62,779 nucleotides of DNA from contig JAPPIT010000172.1 of assembly GCA_028820505.1 (NCBI GenBank), positions 1-62,779 of the forward strand. Reading direction: 5' to 3'. A program made the translations under genes and the position numbers. The DNA is from Defluviicoccus sp. (GTDB lineage Bacteria > Pseudomonadota > Alphaproteobacteria > MPNO01). This document shows, in pieces, positions 26,028 through 33,730 of this stretch. A model generated the notes under the pieces. That model did no database searches, was not told the origin of the DNA, and was given only the letters and a program-made list of their open reading frames with translations. Positions within the stretch are counted from its first letter, which is position 1; each line of letters begins with the position of its first letter.

Positions 26028-27433
26028 CGGAAGACGCCCGGCCGGGAGCGGCGGCGGTAGCGGACCCGGCACGGCGTCTCGGGACCGGTCACCCAGCTGC
26101 CGTAATTCGGGCGCGGAAACTCCGCGTCGAAAAAGAAATCGAAGCGGTCGAGCAGCACGGTCCAGATCGCCTTCAGCTGCTGGTAGGCGAAATGCTTGCC
26201 CATGCAGGCGTGCTTGCCGCCGCCGAAGCCGATCAGGGCGTAGCGGTGCTGCCTGTCCTCGGACGCGGGCGGCGCGAAGCGGTCCGGAGAGAACCGGTCC
26301 GGGTCGGCGAACAGGTGGGGCAAGCGGTGAGAGACCGCCGGCGACACCATGGCCAGGGTGCCGGCGGGCACGAGACGGCCGCCGTAGCGCAGGGGCTTGA
26401 GCACCTTGCGGATCAGCAATATCAGCGGCGGGTGCAGCCGCTCGCATTCGCGCACCGCGCGGTCCAGCGCCGCCTGTTGCTGGAGGCTGTCGAGGCTCAT
26501 CGCGCCCGCCTTGCCGTAGACGTACTCAGCCTCGTCCCTCACGCGCGCCAGGTAGGCGGGCGCCCGCAGGAGCTCCAGGCCGGTCCAGGTCGCGAGCACC
26601 GCGCTGGTATGCTGGCCGGCGAACAGGACCGTCAGAAGGATCCCGGCGATCTCGTCGTCGCTCAACGCGCGGCCGTCCTTGTAACGGGCCTGCATGAGCA
26701 TCTGCATGAAATCGTCGGGCGCGGCCCCGGAACGCCGGCGCGCCGCCATGATCCCGCCGAACAGCTCGGCCACCTTCCGCCTTGCCTTGTCGCGGCTTCG
26801 ATGGGCGGCGGTCGGAAACCGGGGGAGGAAGAACCCCAGCGTGTTGATGCCGTTCTGCAGCTCGTGGTACGCCTCGGCGAAGCCCGTATCCACCCGGTCC
26901 CGGACTTCCTGTCCGATCAGGCACCGGCTGGCGATCTTGACGGTGAGCTCGTTCATCGCGTGCGGCAGATCGATTTCGCCGTCCGCGCCGAGGGCGTCGG
27001 CGAAGCGCTTCGTCTCGTCGAACATGATGAGGGCGAACCTGCGCATCGCGGCTTCGCGGAGCGCCGGAAACAGGAACCCCAATTGCTCGGCCATGATCTC
27101 GGGCGACGTGTCGTAAGCCACGCCGCGTCCGAAGATGGGTACCGTGAACCGGTAGACCGGCTTGGCGCTCAACCGGTCCTCCGGCGCCCTGAAATAGAAG
27201 TCGTGCGCTTCGGGTCCGGTGAAGAGAACGAATTTGCGCGGGCCCAGCCGGAAGCGGAAAAGCTCCCCATGCTCTTGCCAGCCGCGGCTCAGCATCGCGA
27301 CCGGATCCCTCTGGAATTCCGGCAGATTGCCCAGCAGCGGCCACCCGCCCGCGAGCGCCGGAGCGGTCTTTTCCGGCCGCGGCGGGAGTCCCGCCGAAGG
27401 AAGGGTTGCCGCCCCCTGAGCCCGGTTCTCCAT
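26024..27433 (-). CDS. cyp51: Sterol 14-alpha-demethylase, cytochrome P450 CYP51
   Basis: 469 residues. P450 landmarks are AGQHTS in the I helix (272-277), ECER (ExxR) at 329-332 and the haem loop FGGGKHACMG with Cys410. CYP51-type traits are VAYDTSPEIMAEQLGF in the substrate region, ERLHPPLILLIRKVLKP, and the tail YGSWVTGPETPCRVRYRRR. CYP51 removes the C-14 methyl of lanosterol-type sterols in three oxidations. No N-terminal membrane anchor is evident. The ATG at 27433 follows GAGGGCGGGG, eight bases after the reductase stop; a longer upstream frame is antisense-like filler within the reductase gene. Stop overlaps the fusion gene start. Confidence 0.9.
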   Translation of the reverse strand: MENRAQGAATLPSAGLPPRPEKTAPALAGGWPLLGNLPEFQRDPVAMLSRGWQEHGELFRFRLGPRKFVLFTGPEAHDFYFRAPEDRLSAKPVYRFTVPIFGRGVAYDTSPEIMAEQLGFLFPALREAAMRRFALIMFDETKRFADALGADGEIDLPHAMNELTVKIASRCLIGQEVRDRVDTGFAEAYHELQNGINTLGFFLPRFPTAAHRSRDKARRKVAELFGGIMAARRRSGAAPDDFMQMLMQARYKDGRALSDDEIAGILLTVLFAGQHTSAVLATWTGLELLRAPAYLARVRDEAEYVYGKAGAMSLDSLQQQAALDRAVRECERLHPPLILLIRKVLKPLRYGGRLVPAGTLAMVSPAVSHRLPHLFADPDRFSPDRFAPPASEDRQHRYALIGFGGGKHACMGKHFAYQQLKAIWTVLLDRFDFFFDAEFPRPNYGSWVTGPETPCRVRYRRRSRPGVFR

Positions 27434-27441
27434 CCCCGCCC

Positions 27442-28542
27442 TCAATGGATGAACGGCAGCATCGAAAAACGCGCCTGCCGCGTGTAGCGGTCCCATAACG
27501 CGCCGTACTTGGCGCGGCAGCGGCGCTCGTCGCGTCTCGAACGGTGCCACAGCAGCCCCGCCAGCCACGCCGGCAACAGGAAGGGGAACCAGGACGTTAG
27601 CCCGGTGGCGAGGGCGAAGGCGAGATAGACGCAGATCTCCCCGGTATAGTTGAGATGCCGTCCGATGCCCCAGAAACCGGAGACCAGCAGGCGCCCGTCG
27701 AGGGTCCGCGCCGGCTTGCCCCAGATCGTGACGTCGGGATCGCGCTTGAAGCGGTGCTTCTGCTGGTTGGCGCCGCGGAAGAGCCAGAAGCCGAAAACGA
27801 ACAGCAGGACGATCGCGGCGGCGGCGGCGGGCGACAGCGGCTCCGGCGCGTGGACCAGCCACCAGCCGGGGAGGCAGTAGAAGAACGGCACCAGCACATA
27901 GTCCCCCCAGACCAAATTCCACCCGAAGCGCTCGCTGACGATGTCCCAGGTGTGGATCATCCCCTGCTCGAACTGGAAATAGTTGAGCACGTAGAGGAAG
28001 GTGAAGATCTGGTAGAGCGCCATCCCCAGCGTCAGTTCGCCGTAGGTTTCATACTGCACGGCGGCGAAGGACGCGTTGAACAGCGCGAGCCCGATGAGGG
28101 AGGGGCAATAGCTGAAGAGCTTCAGATCCAGCCCGAGCCAGGTCGGGCCGGCTTCCACGCCCATGAAGAAATCGCGCCACGATGCTCGCGATGCGTTGCG
28201 CGCCCGCATGCCCCTGAAGAACAGCCAGCCGGCAAGAGCGAAGGCGAACCCGTTCGCCACGACGAACAGGGCGAGGAAATGCGTGTGCAGCACGGAAAGG
28301 GAGAACCGGCCGGAGAGCTGGGCGAGACCCGCCGCGACCGCGACGATCAGGAAGAGGGCGAGGCCGTTCAGCTTGTAGACGCGCCGGTTTCCCTCGGCAT
28401 CCGGTCCCGTGATCCGTCGACCCGGCAGCAGCGCCGAAGCCACGAAGAGCGCCGCGACAAACCCGAGCAGCATCGCCGCCGCCTCGAGCAGGGTGCCGCC
28501 CGACAGCGCCAGAACCAGCGCGTGCGGCTCAGGCGCGGACAT
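27442..28542 (-). CDS. Sterol reductase, ERG24/ERG4/DHCR7 family (probably C-14 reductase)
   Basis: 366 residues, about eight to nine hydrophobic segments. The family signature is clear: SWRDFFMGVEAGPTWLGLDLKLF around 121-143, the HTWDIVSERFGWNLVWGDYVLVPFFY region near 197-222, GANQQKHRFKRDP at 257-269, LLVSGFWGIGRHLNYTGE at 285-302 and RRDERRCRAKYGALWDRY near 336-353. These enzymes use NADPH to reduce sterol ring or side-chain double bonds. Adjacent CYP51 leaves a delta14 bond, so C-14 reduction is the likeliest job; delta7 or delta24(28) reduction is not excluded. Inner membrane. Confidence 0.87.
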   Translation of the reverse strand: MSAPEPHALVLALSGGTLLEAAAMLLGFVAALFVASALLPGRRITGPDAEGNRRVYKLNGLALFLIVAVAAGLAQLSGRFSLSVLHTHFLALFVVANGFAFALAGWLFFRGMRARNASRASWRDFFMGVEAGPTWLGLDLKLFSYCPSLIGLALFNASFAAVQYETYGELTLGMALYQIFTFLYVLNYFQFEQGMIHTWDIVSERFGWNLVWGDYVLVPFFYCLPGWWLVHAPEPLSPAAAAAIVLLFVFGFWLFRGANQQKHRFKRDPDVTIWGKPARTLDGRLLVSGFWGIGRHLNYTGEICVYLAFALATGLTSWFPFLLPAWLAGLLWHRSRRDERRCRAKYGALWDRYTRQARFSMLPFIH

Positions 28543-29626
28543 CAGCATCCTCCTTCGCGCCGGCCAGATACTCCCGCCACTTGCGCACGGTCACCTTCTG
28601 GAAGGCCTGCACCACCGGATTGAACTCGACCGGGCGGGCGTCCCAGTGCCTCTCGTAACCCTCTTGCTCGGCCTCCAGCGCAAACCGGTCCTGGGAGAGC
28701 AGGGGCGCGATGAGGAGACGGTTCGAGACCTTCATCACCGCCGTCATCGCGAAACGCGGAATGTGCACCGGCAGGAAGGGAATCTTCAGCGACTTGAAAT
28801 AGAACAGGAAGAACACCCGGGTGGTGCGCTCGTCGACCGGCAGCACGAAAAGCCAGTGCTTTATCGCGTCGTCGGTGTTCGACCGCTGGTAGGGGTACTG
28901 ATAGCAAAGCTCCATGCGGTTGGTGTCGAGCCGCTTGTGATCGACGAACCGTCCAGAGATACGCCCCCGCCCGACCCGCGTATCGTAGGCGAGATGCACG
29001 TCGTCGCCGACGGTCTCGCACCTTGTCAGAGTGGCGCCGTCGAAGGGCCGGTAGCGGCGGTGCAGGTGGGCGTGGGTGAAGTCGCTCACATTGTCGATCA
29101 CCATCGAATGGTGGGCCGACCAGGTGAAGCACAGCGGCACGCAGGCCCACCGCCCGGGCCCTTCGAGCTCGGGGATGTCCGGGATATGGCGCTTCTCCGC
29201 CTCCTCCGGATCGCCGGGGAAGAGCCAGATCAGGCCGTAGCGGACCTTCACCGGGTAGGTCTTGAGCGCGAGCCGCGGGAAGCTTCGTCCCTCGCGGTCG
29301 TACGGGACCCCGGCCGGGCGCCCCTTTCCGCCGTACTCCCATCCATGGTAGGCGCAGACGAGACGGCAACCCTTCACGTCGCCGATCGAGAGCTTGAGCT
29401 GGCGATGCGCGCAACGGTTCTCGATCGCCTGGAAGGATCCGTCCGCTCCCCGGAAGAGCGCTATGGAGTGCTTCCAGAAAACGACCTCGATCACGGCGCC
29501 CGGCTTGACCCTGCGCACCTCCTCGACCGCGTACCAGTAATTCGGGTCCATGCCCGCGGCGCGCGCCTGCTGGCGCAGGTTGGCGGCGTCCTCGAAGCCG
29601 GGCGGCGAGAGGGGTGCGGGCCTCAT
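28529..29626 (-). CDS. sdmA: Rieske oxygenase, sterol C-4 demethylase SdmA type
   Basis: 365 residues. The Rieske 2Fe-2S ligands are C72-x-H74 and C91-x2-H94 (CAHRQLKLSIGDVKG, then CAYHGWEY). The mononuclear iron region is DNVSDFTHAHLH, with D182, H185 and H189 as likely ligands. In Methylococcus, SdmA oxidises the C-4 methyl group of sterols in place of the eukaryotic ERG25 oxygenase. Neighbouring cyp51, reductase, cyclase and SdmB-like genes support this role. ATG at 29626 overlaps the sdmB stop (ATGA). An upstream ATG at 29698 is possible but lies inside sdmB. A hydrophobic C-terminal stretch (FLFYFKSLKIPFLPVHIPRF) may be membrane-associated. Confidence 0.85.
   Translation of the reverse strand: MRPAPLSPPGFEDAANLRQQARAAGMDPNYWYAVEEVRRVKPGAVIEVVFWKHSIALFRGADGSFQAIENRCAHRQLKLSIGDVKGCRLVCAYHGWEYGGKGRPAGVPYDREGRSFPRLALKTYPVKVRYGLIWLFPGDPEEAEKRHIPDIPELEGPGRWACVPLCFTWSAHHSMVIDNVSDFTHAHLHRRYRPFDGATLTRCETVGDDVHLAYDTRVGRGRISGRFVDHKRLDTNRMELCYQYPYQRSNTDDAIKHWLFVLPVDERTTRVFFLFYFKSLKIPFLPVHIPRFAMTAVMKVSNRLLIAPLLSQDRFALEAEQEGYERHWDARPVEFNPVVQAFQKVTVRKWREYLAGAKEDADVRA
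28549..28556 (-). promoter_or_regulatory. Ribosome binding site deciding the sterol reductase start
   Basis: GAAGGAGG on the minus strand lies six bases from the ATG at 28542 but directly against the ATG at 28548, so initiation at 28542 (MSAPEP) is favoured. The site is inside the last codons of sdmA. Confidence 0.75.
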
Positions 29627-30783
29627 GTCGGGCTCCCGCCGGTCGTCACCCGCATTCCCGGATCCGGCACGGGATTTCCCGCCTGCGTCGCGGCGCATTT
29701 TCCCGCGGCGTCCGCGCGCGGCCGGTTCGCGGCCGGATTCGCGATCGCGTTGCGGCGGTAGTGAAATTCATAGGCCTCGTGAACCGCGTCGCGGATGCCG
29801 GTCGGGCGATAGCCGAGCTCGCGCTGCGCCTTGCCGGTGTCGGCGTGGCGGCGCTTTTGCAGCAGGCGGATGGCGCCCGGGGTGAAGCGCTGCGGGAAGC
29901 CCGGGTGAAACCGGCTCAGATAGAAGCTCGCCACTTCCGAAAAGACCAGCATCAGGCGGGCCGGTATCCGCCGCCGCGGCCGCGGGACGCCCGAGACCTC
30001 CTCGAAGAGATCGAGGATCTCGGAGATGGTCTTGTACTCGCTGCTGAAGATGTACTTTTCGCCCGAACGCCCCTTTTCCATGCACAGCAGATGCCCTTCG
30101 ACGATGTCGCGCGCGGCGACGAACTCGAAACCGCCGTCGACATAGGCGCGGAGCTTGCCGTTGGTGTAGTCGCACAACGTCCTGCCCAGTCGCGAGGGGA
30201 AGAAATCGGCGCCGCCCACCACCGCGCAGCACGTTGCCACCACGACATCCTGTCCTGCGGCGGCGGCGTGCCAGCACTCCTGCTCGACGAGCGACTTGCT
30301 GCGCTCGTAGGGCATGATGCGCTCCATGGGGTAGAACTGCATCGTCTCGTCGCTGGGAGCGGACGGATCGTCGAGGTCGTAACCGACCGCGCTGAACGAG
30401 CCCGTCACCACGACCCGGCCGGCGTCGGCCTCGCGCGCCGCCCGCAGCACGTTGCGGGTACCGAGAACGTTGCACTCGAACACGTTCCTGCGGTGCGCGC
30501 GATTGCCCTCGATGGTCGAGATCCGGGCCGCGACGTGATAGACGCCCCGACAGCCCGCGATCGCCCGTCTGGTGGCGTCCAGGTCCCGTATGTCGGCGAA
30601 CGTCCGCTCGACGTCGAGGCCTTCCAACCCCTCGTTATTGTCCTCGTGCCGCAACAGCACCCGCACCCGCACCCCGTCGTCGAGCAGCCGGCGCACCAGA
30701 TTGGCGCCGACATGCCCGGCCGAGCCGGTGACGAAAACGGGCGCCGGCGGCGAGCCCGCAGGTATGTTCGATCCCGAGGTCAT
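29623..30783 (-). CDS. sdmB: NAD(P)-dependent sterol C-4 dehydrogenase/decarboxylase SdmB type
   Basis: 386 residues of the extended short-chain dehydrogenase family, 3-beta-hydroxysteroid dehydrogenase branch. The nucleotide loop is VFVTGSAGHVGANL near residues 15-28, followed by the GVYHVAA segment and the catalytic pair in YERSK. The C-terminus ends in a Pro/Arg-rich tail. With a Rieske partner it would oxidise the 3-OH and lose the C-4 carboxyl, as SdmB does in Methylococcus. The ATG at 30783 brings the protein to its conserved start; the longer frame adds 48 Arg-rich residues. First long gene of the operon. Confidence 0.83.
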   Translation of the reverse strand: MTSGSNIPAGSPPAPVFVTGSAGHVGANLVRRLLDDGVRVRVLLRHEDNNEGLEGLDVERTFADIRDLDATRRAIAGCRGVYHVAARISTIEGNRAHRRNVFECNVLGTRNVLRAAREADAGRVVVTGSFSAVGYDLDDPSAPSDETMQFYPMERIMPYERSKSLVEQECWHAAAAGQDVVVATCCAVVGGADFFPSRLGRTLCDYTNGKLRAYVDGGFEFVAARDIVEGHLLCMEKGRSGEKYIFSSEYKTISEILDLFEEVSGVPRPRRRIPARLMLVFSEVASFYLSRFHPGFPQRFTPGAIRLLQKRRHADTGKAQRELGYRPTGIRDAVHEAYEFHYRRNAIANPAANRPRADAAGKCAATQAGNPVPDPGMRVTTGGSPT

Positions 30784-30947
30784 CCAGGCCGATTTCCGTC
30801 GAGGGGAACGCGCGTCGATATTATATCCGCCCGATTTCCGCAAGGATTCGCCCGCAATGTCGCGGGCTCGCCGGCCGGCATCGCACCGGCCGGTGCGGCG
30901 AAGCGATTTCGCGCGGGGTTTCCGCAAGGCTCATTCTTCACGTCCAT
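30780..30947 (-). CDS. Possible 55-residue leader peptide gene before sdmB
   Basis: An ATG at 30947 with GGAGACGGAGG just upstream opens a 55-codon frame whose TGA overlaps the sdmB ATG (ATGA), the same coupling used between the other operon genes. The predicted peptide is Pro/Arg/Gly-rich with two Pro-Cys-Gly-Asn segments, and no family is recognised. The DNA encoding those segments is repeated (CCTTGCGGAAAYC). It may be a translated leader, a spurious frame, or the true start of regulation. Ribosome site and coupling are seen; function is not. Confidence 0.3.
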   Translation of the reverse strand: MDVKNEPCGNPARNRFAAPAGAMPAGEPATLRANPCGNRADIISTRVPLDGNRPG

Positions 30948-31138
30948 GCCTCCGTCTCCAGCAGGAGCGCGATGTCGGCCCGTCAGACACCGGACAGACG
31001 CAGGCTATGCCGGAATTGGATATAACGTCGAAGATTAGTTATTCATAAAATCCATAAGATTTTCTGATAAACGGGGGCGCAACGGTACGGTGTTCCGCGC
31101 TCTCCGCAGGCCGGCATGTGGCCCTCCACCGAACCCGG
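30784..31138. other. Intergenic region upstream of the sterol operon
   Basis: 355 bases between sdmB and the oxygenase beta gene, both on the minus strand. It holds the 55-codon candidate leader and an unusually AT-rich patch at 31018-31075 in a very GC-rich surrounding, best explained as a promoter zone. No tRNA or other gene was seen. Confidence 0.6.
31020..31048 (-). promoter_or_regulatory. Candidate sigma70-like promoter of the sterol operon
   Basis: On the minus strand TTATGA (31048-31043) and TTATAT (31025-31020) are separated by 17 bases inside the AT-rich patch. The matches to consensus are moderate. Transcription would begin near 31012, leaving a leader of about 230 bases before sdmB. 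Confidence 0.35.
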
Positions 31139-31612
31139 CTAGAACGGCACGGACAGGGTCTCGAATACGCCGTCGCAGTTGACCAGGTCGACGCGCTTCC
31201 AGGCGATCTCGAAACCGCCGCCGTCGCGGATGCGCAGCAAATGGCGGCAACGTCCGCCGTAGACCGTCTGCTTGTCGAGGCGGAATTCGAACATCGTCAG
31301 GTTGGACCGCACCAGCACCTCGCCTTCCCCGCCGTGGTCCTCGTCGATTTCGATGTTCGACAAAGCGTGCATGGTGCGGCTCGCCGGCTTCTGCGAGTGG
31401 ATCCGGGGATGATCCAGACGCTCCAGGCGGGTCTTCATGACCCGGCGGTCGTCGAAGAAGATCGACACGCCGTCATAGGGGTCCTTCCGGTCGGGCGCGG
31501 CCGGCACCCAGTACCAGCCGTCCTCGGCGAACAGGTTCATCCATTCCTCGAACCGGCGCTCGTCGAGCAGCCGCGCTTCCAGATAGAGGAATCGTTCGAT
31601 CTCGGCCCGCAT
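31139..31612 (-). CDS. Aromatic ring-hydroxylating dioxygenase beta subunit
   Basis: 157 residues of the SnoaL-like/NTF2 fold: IERFLYLEARLLDERRFEEWMNLFAEDGWYWVPA, DRRVMKTRLERL and RTMHALSNIEI. Beta subunits are mainly structural in alpha3beta3 ring-hydroxylating oxygenases. It follows the alpha gene by 15 bases, so both come from one transcript. No ferredoxin or reductase gene lies next to them; electron partners must be encoded elsewhere. Confidence 0.9.
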   Translation of the reverse strand: MRAEIERFLYLEARLLDERRFEEWMNLFAEDGWYWVPAAPDRKDPYDGVSIFFDDRRVMKTRLERLDHPRIHSQKPASRTMHALSNIEIDEDHGGEGEVLVRSNLTMFEFRLDKQTVYGGRCRHLLRIRDGGGFEIAWKRVDLVNCDGVFETLSVPF

Positions 31613-31627
31613 CGTATCGGACGGCCG

Positions 31628-32929
31628 TCAGGCCTCGCCGCACATATAGTCGAGCCAGGCCGCGTGCTGGTGCCGGGCGTTCGCCTCCGACGTGCCGCGC
31701 CCCTCGAAGGAACCCCGGTTATCGGTGTCCTCCTCGTCCATGCCGCGGGCGAACACCACCCACTCGTTGCCCGGGCTCGCGAGCCCCCTCTGGCAGCGCT
31801 CCCAGACCTCCATGTCGTCCGACATGACCATGCCGGACGGCGAGTGGCTGTTGTTGTTGCTCCTGAGCGCCGCCCGCCACATCTCCTCCGGCGCGCCCTT
31901 GAGCTTGAGCGGGATGATGACGTTCTCCGTGCAGTCGACGGAGACCGGGTTCATCGCCCGGATGTGCTGGGTCAGGTACTGGATCGACCATTGCGGGTAG
32001 AAGATGCTGTTTTGGTGCTTCACCGCCATGGCTTCGGCGGCGCGCTCGCCGTAGCTCGCCTCCATCGCTTCCCGGTAACGCTCGTGGACCGGGCCGCTCT
32101 GGCCCCTGTCCATCGGGAACCTCTCCATCCAGGTATGCCCGTAGCGATGCCCGCCGATCGCAAGCTCCTCCCACTGCTCGTTGAGCGCCTCGTTCTCCTT
32201 CAGCAGCCTGACCCGGCCCGCCTCGTCGTCCTCCGCCCCGTGACGCCGGAACTGGGTGCCGTCGCGCGCGGTCGTGGAGGCGTGGGTGAACATCGGATGG
32301 TAGAGGTCGTTCTGGTTCTCCATCTGGATCTTCCAGTTGGCGCCGAAGCGATAGCGGAACGTCCCGGCGCAGGCCTCCACCTCGCCGTCCGGCGCGCGGT
32401 CGACCATGGCGTCGATGTGCGACTTCATGGGGCCCAGAAACTCGTCGAGATCCGGTCCGTCGGCGCTCAGACAGGCGAACACGAAACCGCGGTAAATCGC
32501 CATGCGCGGCACCTTGGCGAGATCGAACTCCCCGCCCTTGAGGAAGCCGCTCGCGTAGCGTTTGGGATAGGGCGCGCCCGCGTGCCTGCCGTCGGTTTCG
32601 TACACCCAGCCGTGATAGGGGCACTCGAAGCGCCGCGCGTTGCCCCTCGGTTCGGTGCAGACCTGGGCGCCGCGATGGGCGCAGCGGTTGAACATCAGGT
32701 GGACCTCGCCGTCGGTGTGCCGGCTCATGATCACCGGGTGGCGGCAGAGCGTCGTCGTGACGAAATCGCCGGGGTCCGGCACCTGGCTGTCATGGCCCAC
32801 GATCAGCCAGGCGCGGCCGAAGATGCGCTCCATCTCGAGCTCGAAGACCTCGGGGCTCGTATAGAAGTCCCGGTGCACCCGGTCGGATCCGACCAGCCCG
32901 CGCAGGGCCCGATCGTCCAATGCTGCCAT
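31628..32929 (-). CDS. Aromatic ring-hydroxylating dioxygenase alpha subunit
   Basis: 433 residues. Rieske ligands lie in CAHRGAQVCTEPRGN and CPYHGWVY (CxH and CxxH), and the mononuclear iron region is QNDLYHPMFTHASTT, with the D-x2-H-x4-H pattern. This is the catalytic subunit that adds O2 to an aromatic acid or related ring. Unlike SdmA it has a beta partner, so it belongs to the multi-subunit class and is probably for aromatic catabolism, in keeping with the downstream-coordinate gentisate, pobA and ligAB-type genes. The palindrome at 33033-33061 lies about 100 bases upstream of its start. Confidence 0.9.
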   Translation of the reverse strand: MAALDDRALRGLVGSDRVHRDFYTSPEVFELEMERIFGRAWLIVGHDSQVPDPGDFVTTTLCRHPVIMSRHTDGEVHLMFNRCAHRGAQVCTEPRGNARRFECPYHGWVYETDGRHAGAPYPKRYASGFLKGGEFDLAKVPRMAIYRGFVFACLSADGPDLDEFLGPMKSHIDAMVDRAPDGEVEACAGTFRYRFGANWKIQMENQNDLYHPMFTHASTTARDGTQFRRHGAEDDEAGRVRLLKENEALNEQWEELAIGGHRYGHTWMERFPMDRGQSGPVHERYREAMEASYGERAAEAMAVKHQNSIFYPQWSIQYLTQHIRAMNPVSVDCTENVIIPLKLKGAPEEMWRAALRSNNNSHSPSGMVMSDDMEVWERCQRGLASPGNEWVVFARGMDEEDTDNRGSFEGRGTSEANARHQHAAWLDYMCGEA

Positions 32930-33032
32930 CGCCGGTCTCCCGCATGGGCTTTTCCGGTCATCCGACTATATCCAGCAAGCGCCGGCCATTGCCAGCCGCG
33001 GGGTGGCGCCGCCACGCTGGATTTTTCGGTTG

Positions 33033-33061
33033 ATATGTGTACCGGTACGCGGTACACATAT
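33033..33061. promoter_or_regulatory. Perfect palindromic operator candidate
   Basis: ATATGTGTACC and GGTACACATAT are exact 11-bp reverse complements around a 7-base spacer (33044-33050). The placement about 100 bases before the ring-hydroxylating oxygenase operon, and its AT-rich ends, suit a dimeric repressor or activator of TetR, GntR or similar type. The regulator gene is not in the window. Confidence 0.6.
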
Positions 33062-33101
33062 TCATGATCCGGCGAGGCGCGCGGCCTGCCGTTCCCCTGT
33101 T

Positions 33102-33211
33102 GTCACCCCAGCCTTGAGCTGGGGTCCAGGCTTGTCCCGGACACCGATCCGGGGGCCACAGGCGGTGCTCCCACCCGGCCTCCCTGGACCCCGGCTCAAG
33201 GCCGGGGTGAC
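33102..33211. repeat. Inverted repeat family B, second copy
   Basis: Arms 33102-33130 and 33183-33211 (29 bp) pair with two mismatches; each arm stays self-palindromic (ACCCCAGC...GCTGGGGT and ACCCCGGC...GCCGGGGT), so both arm-internal and arm-arm hairpins are possible. Same layout as 17358-17443. Confidence 0.8.
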
Positions 33212-33286
33212 AGGCTTGGGGTCGGCCGCGGTGTAGATCCCTCTTCGACCCTTGGTGAGAAATGCGGTCTGGCAGGAGGCGGCAAC

Positions 33287-33583
33287 ATGGCGATGAGCGA
33301 TCCCCCGCACCCCGGGCGCAGCATCCGGGAGAACTGCCTGGAGCCGCTCGGTCTGAACGTAACCGAAGCGGCAACGGTACTGGGTGTGGCCCGTCACACT
33401 CTCTCGCGGGTGCTCAACGGGCACGCAGCCATCTCCCCGGAGATGGCTATCCGGCTGGAGAAGGCAGGCTGGTCCAACGCGGAGTTCTGGCTGCGCCGGC
33501 AGGCCACCTACGATCTCGCGCAAGCCCGCAAGGAAGAAGATCGAATCGACGTCGAGCGATACAAGCCGCAGCCGGCGGCCTGA
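33287..33583 (+). CDS. higA: HigA-type antitoxin, apparently without its toxin
   Basis: 98 residues with the HigA start [28 protein letters not shown] and a Xre helix-turn-helix ([21 protein letters not shown]), then [30 protein letters not shown]. HigA binds DNA and neutralises HigB. A higB frame normally sits directly upstream; here that space holds a family B hairpin and no toxin-like frame, so the gene is solitary. It may now act only as a repressor. GGCAGGAGGCGGCAAC before the ATG gives a good ribosome site. Confidence 0.85.
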   Translation: MAMSDPPHPGRSIRENCLEPLGLNVTEAATVLGVARHTLSRVLNGHAAISPEMAIRLEKAGWSNAEFWLRRQATYDLAQARKEEDRIDVERYKPQPAA

Positions 33584-33730
33584 AGCGATGCGGATCGAAC
33601 GCGGCATTGGGTCGATCCGGGTCCGCTCGACACCCGCCTTGCTCGCCACGGTTCGACCTCTCCGTCGTCCGGAAATGCGTCGGCGCGCGCTGGCACCCCG
33701 ATGCCCCAGCCCCTAAGCTTGCCCGCATAG

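Larger units (their letters stand above)
32930..33286. other. Intergenic region between the oxygenase operon and higA
   Basis: 357 bases. It contains an operator-like palindrome (33033-33061) and a family B inverted repeat (33102-33211). No HigB-like toxin frame is present upstream of higA where one would be expected. Nothing else was seen. Confidence 0.7.

Noticed and set aside
31628-32929. Sterol-cluster Rieske oxygenase or steroid-degrading KshA
   Set aside because: It has a beta subunit gene and the multi-subunit ring-hydroxylating layout, and lies in a different transcription unit from the sterol genes.
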